64,000 nt of DNA from Lachnospiraceae bacterium (GTDB lineage: Bacteria; Bacillota; Clostridia; Lachnospirales; Lachnospiraceae). How positions within the stretch are numbered: the stretch's first letter is position 1; each line of letters starts with the position of its first letter. The notes beneath the pieces were generated by a model. That model did no database searches, had not been told where the DNA came from, and saw nothing but the letters and a program-made list of their open reading frames with translations. Location of the stretch: contig JAFXQK010000060.1 of assembly GCA_017527205.1 (NCBI GenBank), forward strand, positions 62,001-126,000, in the 5' to 3' direction. Position numbers and translations under genes: made by a program. Positions 63,662 to 64,000 of this stretch are shown piece after piece.

Positions 63662-64000
63662 ATGTTGGAAGGACAAAAATGTCTGATCATTGGATCGGGA
63701 ATCAGCGGCATTGGCGCTGCACAATTACTATCACATTTTCATGCGGAGATTATGTTGTACGACAGCAACGAAAAACTAAGCCCAGAGGAAATAGCAGCAA
63801 AGCTTCCGAAGGGCGTGCATGCAAAATGTATCACGGGTGAGCTTCCGGAAACGATAGAAAAGGAGACGCAGGCGTTAATTCTAAGTCCTGGCGTACCTAC
63901 GGACATTCCGCTGGTAGTACGCATGAGGGAGCGTGGCGTTTTTGTGCTTGGTGAAATAGAGCTGGCGTATCTTGCAGAAAAAGGCACGGTGGCAGCCGTT
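63662..64000 (+). CDS. murD: UDP-N-acetylmuramoyl-L-alanine:D-glutamate ligase, 5' part, runs off the window
   Basis: The visible 113 residues start MLEGQKCLIIGSGISGIGAAQLL (Rossmann-like UDP-binding part in MurD) and contain ILSPGVPTDIPLV and GEIELAYL, both conserved in MurD. ATG 63662 follows TTGGAGGAAC. The ATP-binding centre lies beyond the window. mraY, which normally lies between the PBP and murD, is absent: only 21 bp separate the genes. Confidence 0.93.
   Translation, partial: MLEGQKCLIIGSGISGIGAAQLLSHFHAEIMLYDSNEKLSPEEIAAKLPKGVHAKCITGELPETIEKETQALILSPGVPTDIPLVVRMRERGVFVLGEIELAYLAEKGTVAAV

Noticed and set aside
1..64000. tRNA, rRNA, transposase or prophage genes
   Set aside because: None could be recognised on either strand by reading; short or degenerate ones might be missed without a search program.

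Overview
This window looks like a chromosomal segment of an anaerobic Firmicute of the class Clostridia, most likely family Lachnospiraceae. The evidence is indirect but consistent: GC content near 48%, strong Shine-Dalgarno sites, the gene order prpC-prkC-rsgA, a dcw cluster opening with mraZ-rsmH-ftsL and two penicillin-binding proteins, the complete early-cobalt (anaerobic) style of cobalamin genes, and close neighbours such as an intracellular GH10 xylanase. Nearly every gene lies on the + strand; only an HD-GYP protein and a carbonic anhydrase are reversed. No tRNA, rRNA, CRISPR array, transposase or prophage was seen.

Layout. 1-9.1 kb: translation and signalling housekeeping genes (priA end, def, fmt, rsmB, rlmN, PP2C phosphatase, PASTA Ser/Thr kinase, rsgA). 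9.2-11.8 kb: an xpaC-like/telA pair. 12-15.5 kb: a xylanase fused to a flavin-type oxidase-like domain, then an alpha/beta-hydrolase esterase. 15.6-17.5 kb: an HD-GYP protein reading leftward. 17.6-32.6 kb: a cobalamin riboswitch followed by a surface cobaltochelatase lipoprotein, a corrinoid ABC importer, and the late cobalamin genes cbiP, cobT, cobU, cobS, cobC and cbiB, with a GGDEF protein among them. 32.9-45.6 kb: a mixed stretch in which cobD, cbiC and cbiD alternate with a C69 dipeptidase, an MGMT-like protein, a carbonic anhydrase, a thioesterase, a Nudix-HD protein and several uncharacterised proteins. 45.6-53.3 kb: an Ldh-type oxidoreductase leading into cbiF-cbiG-cbiH-cbiJET-cbiA and a cysteine-rich small protein. 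53.4-57.4 kb: uncharacterised, acyltransferase, PAP2 and ychF genes. 57.6-64 kb: the start of the division/cell-wall cluster, running off the end inside murD.

Together the cobalamin genes cover cobalt insertion, most of the corrin-ring methylations, ring contraction, amidations, aminopropanol attachment and nucleotide-loop assembly, plus corrinoid import. CbiL (C20 methyltransferase), the corrinoid adenosyltransferase and the uroporphyrinogen/sirohydrochlorin genes are not in the window. One B12 riboswitch stands before the import/salvage half.

The most unusual features are: a dispersed family of exactly 73-nt palindromes with fixed ends and covarying stems (three copies plus one longer relative); a second hairpin family sharing the core CGCCGAAGGCG; two CobU paralogues, each lacking a different signature of the normal enzyme; a xylanase ORF with a perfect internal ribosome-binding site for its fused second domain; low-complexity insertions in several cobalamin enzymes, one being a 42-nt tandem repeat; MraZ operator repeats phased at 10 bp; a PBP with KTA in place of KTG; and absence of mraY from its usual place.
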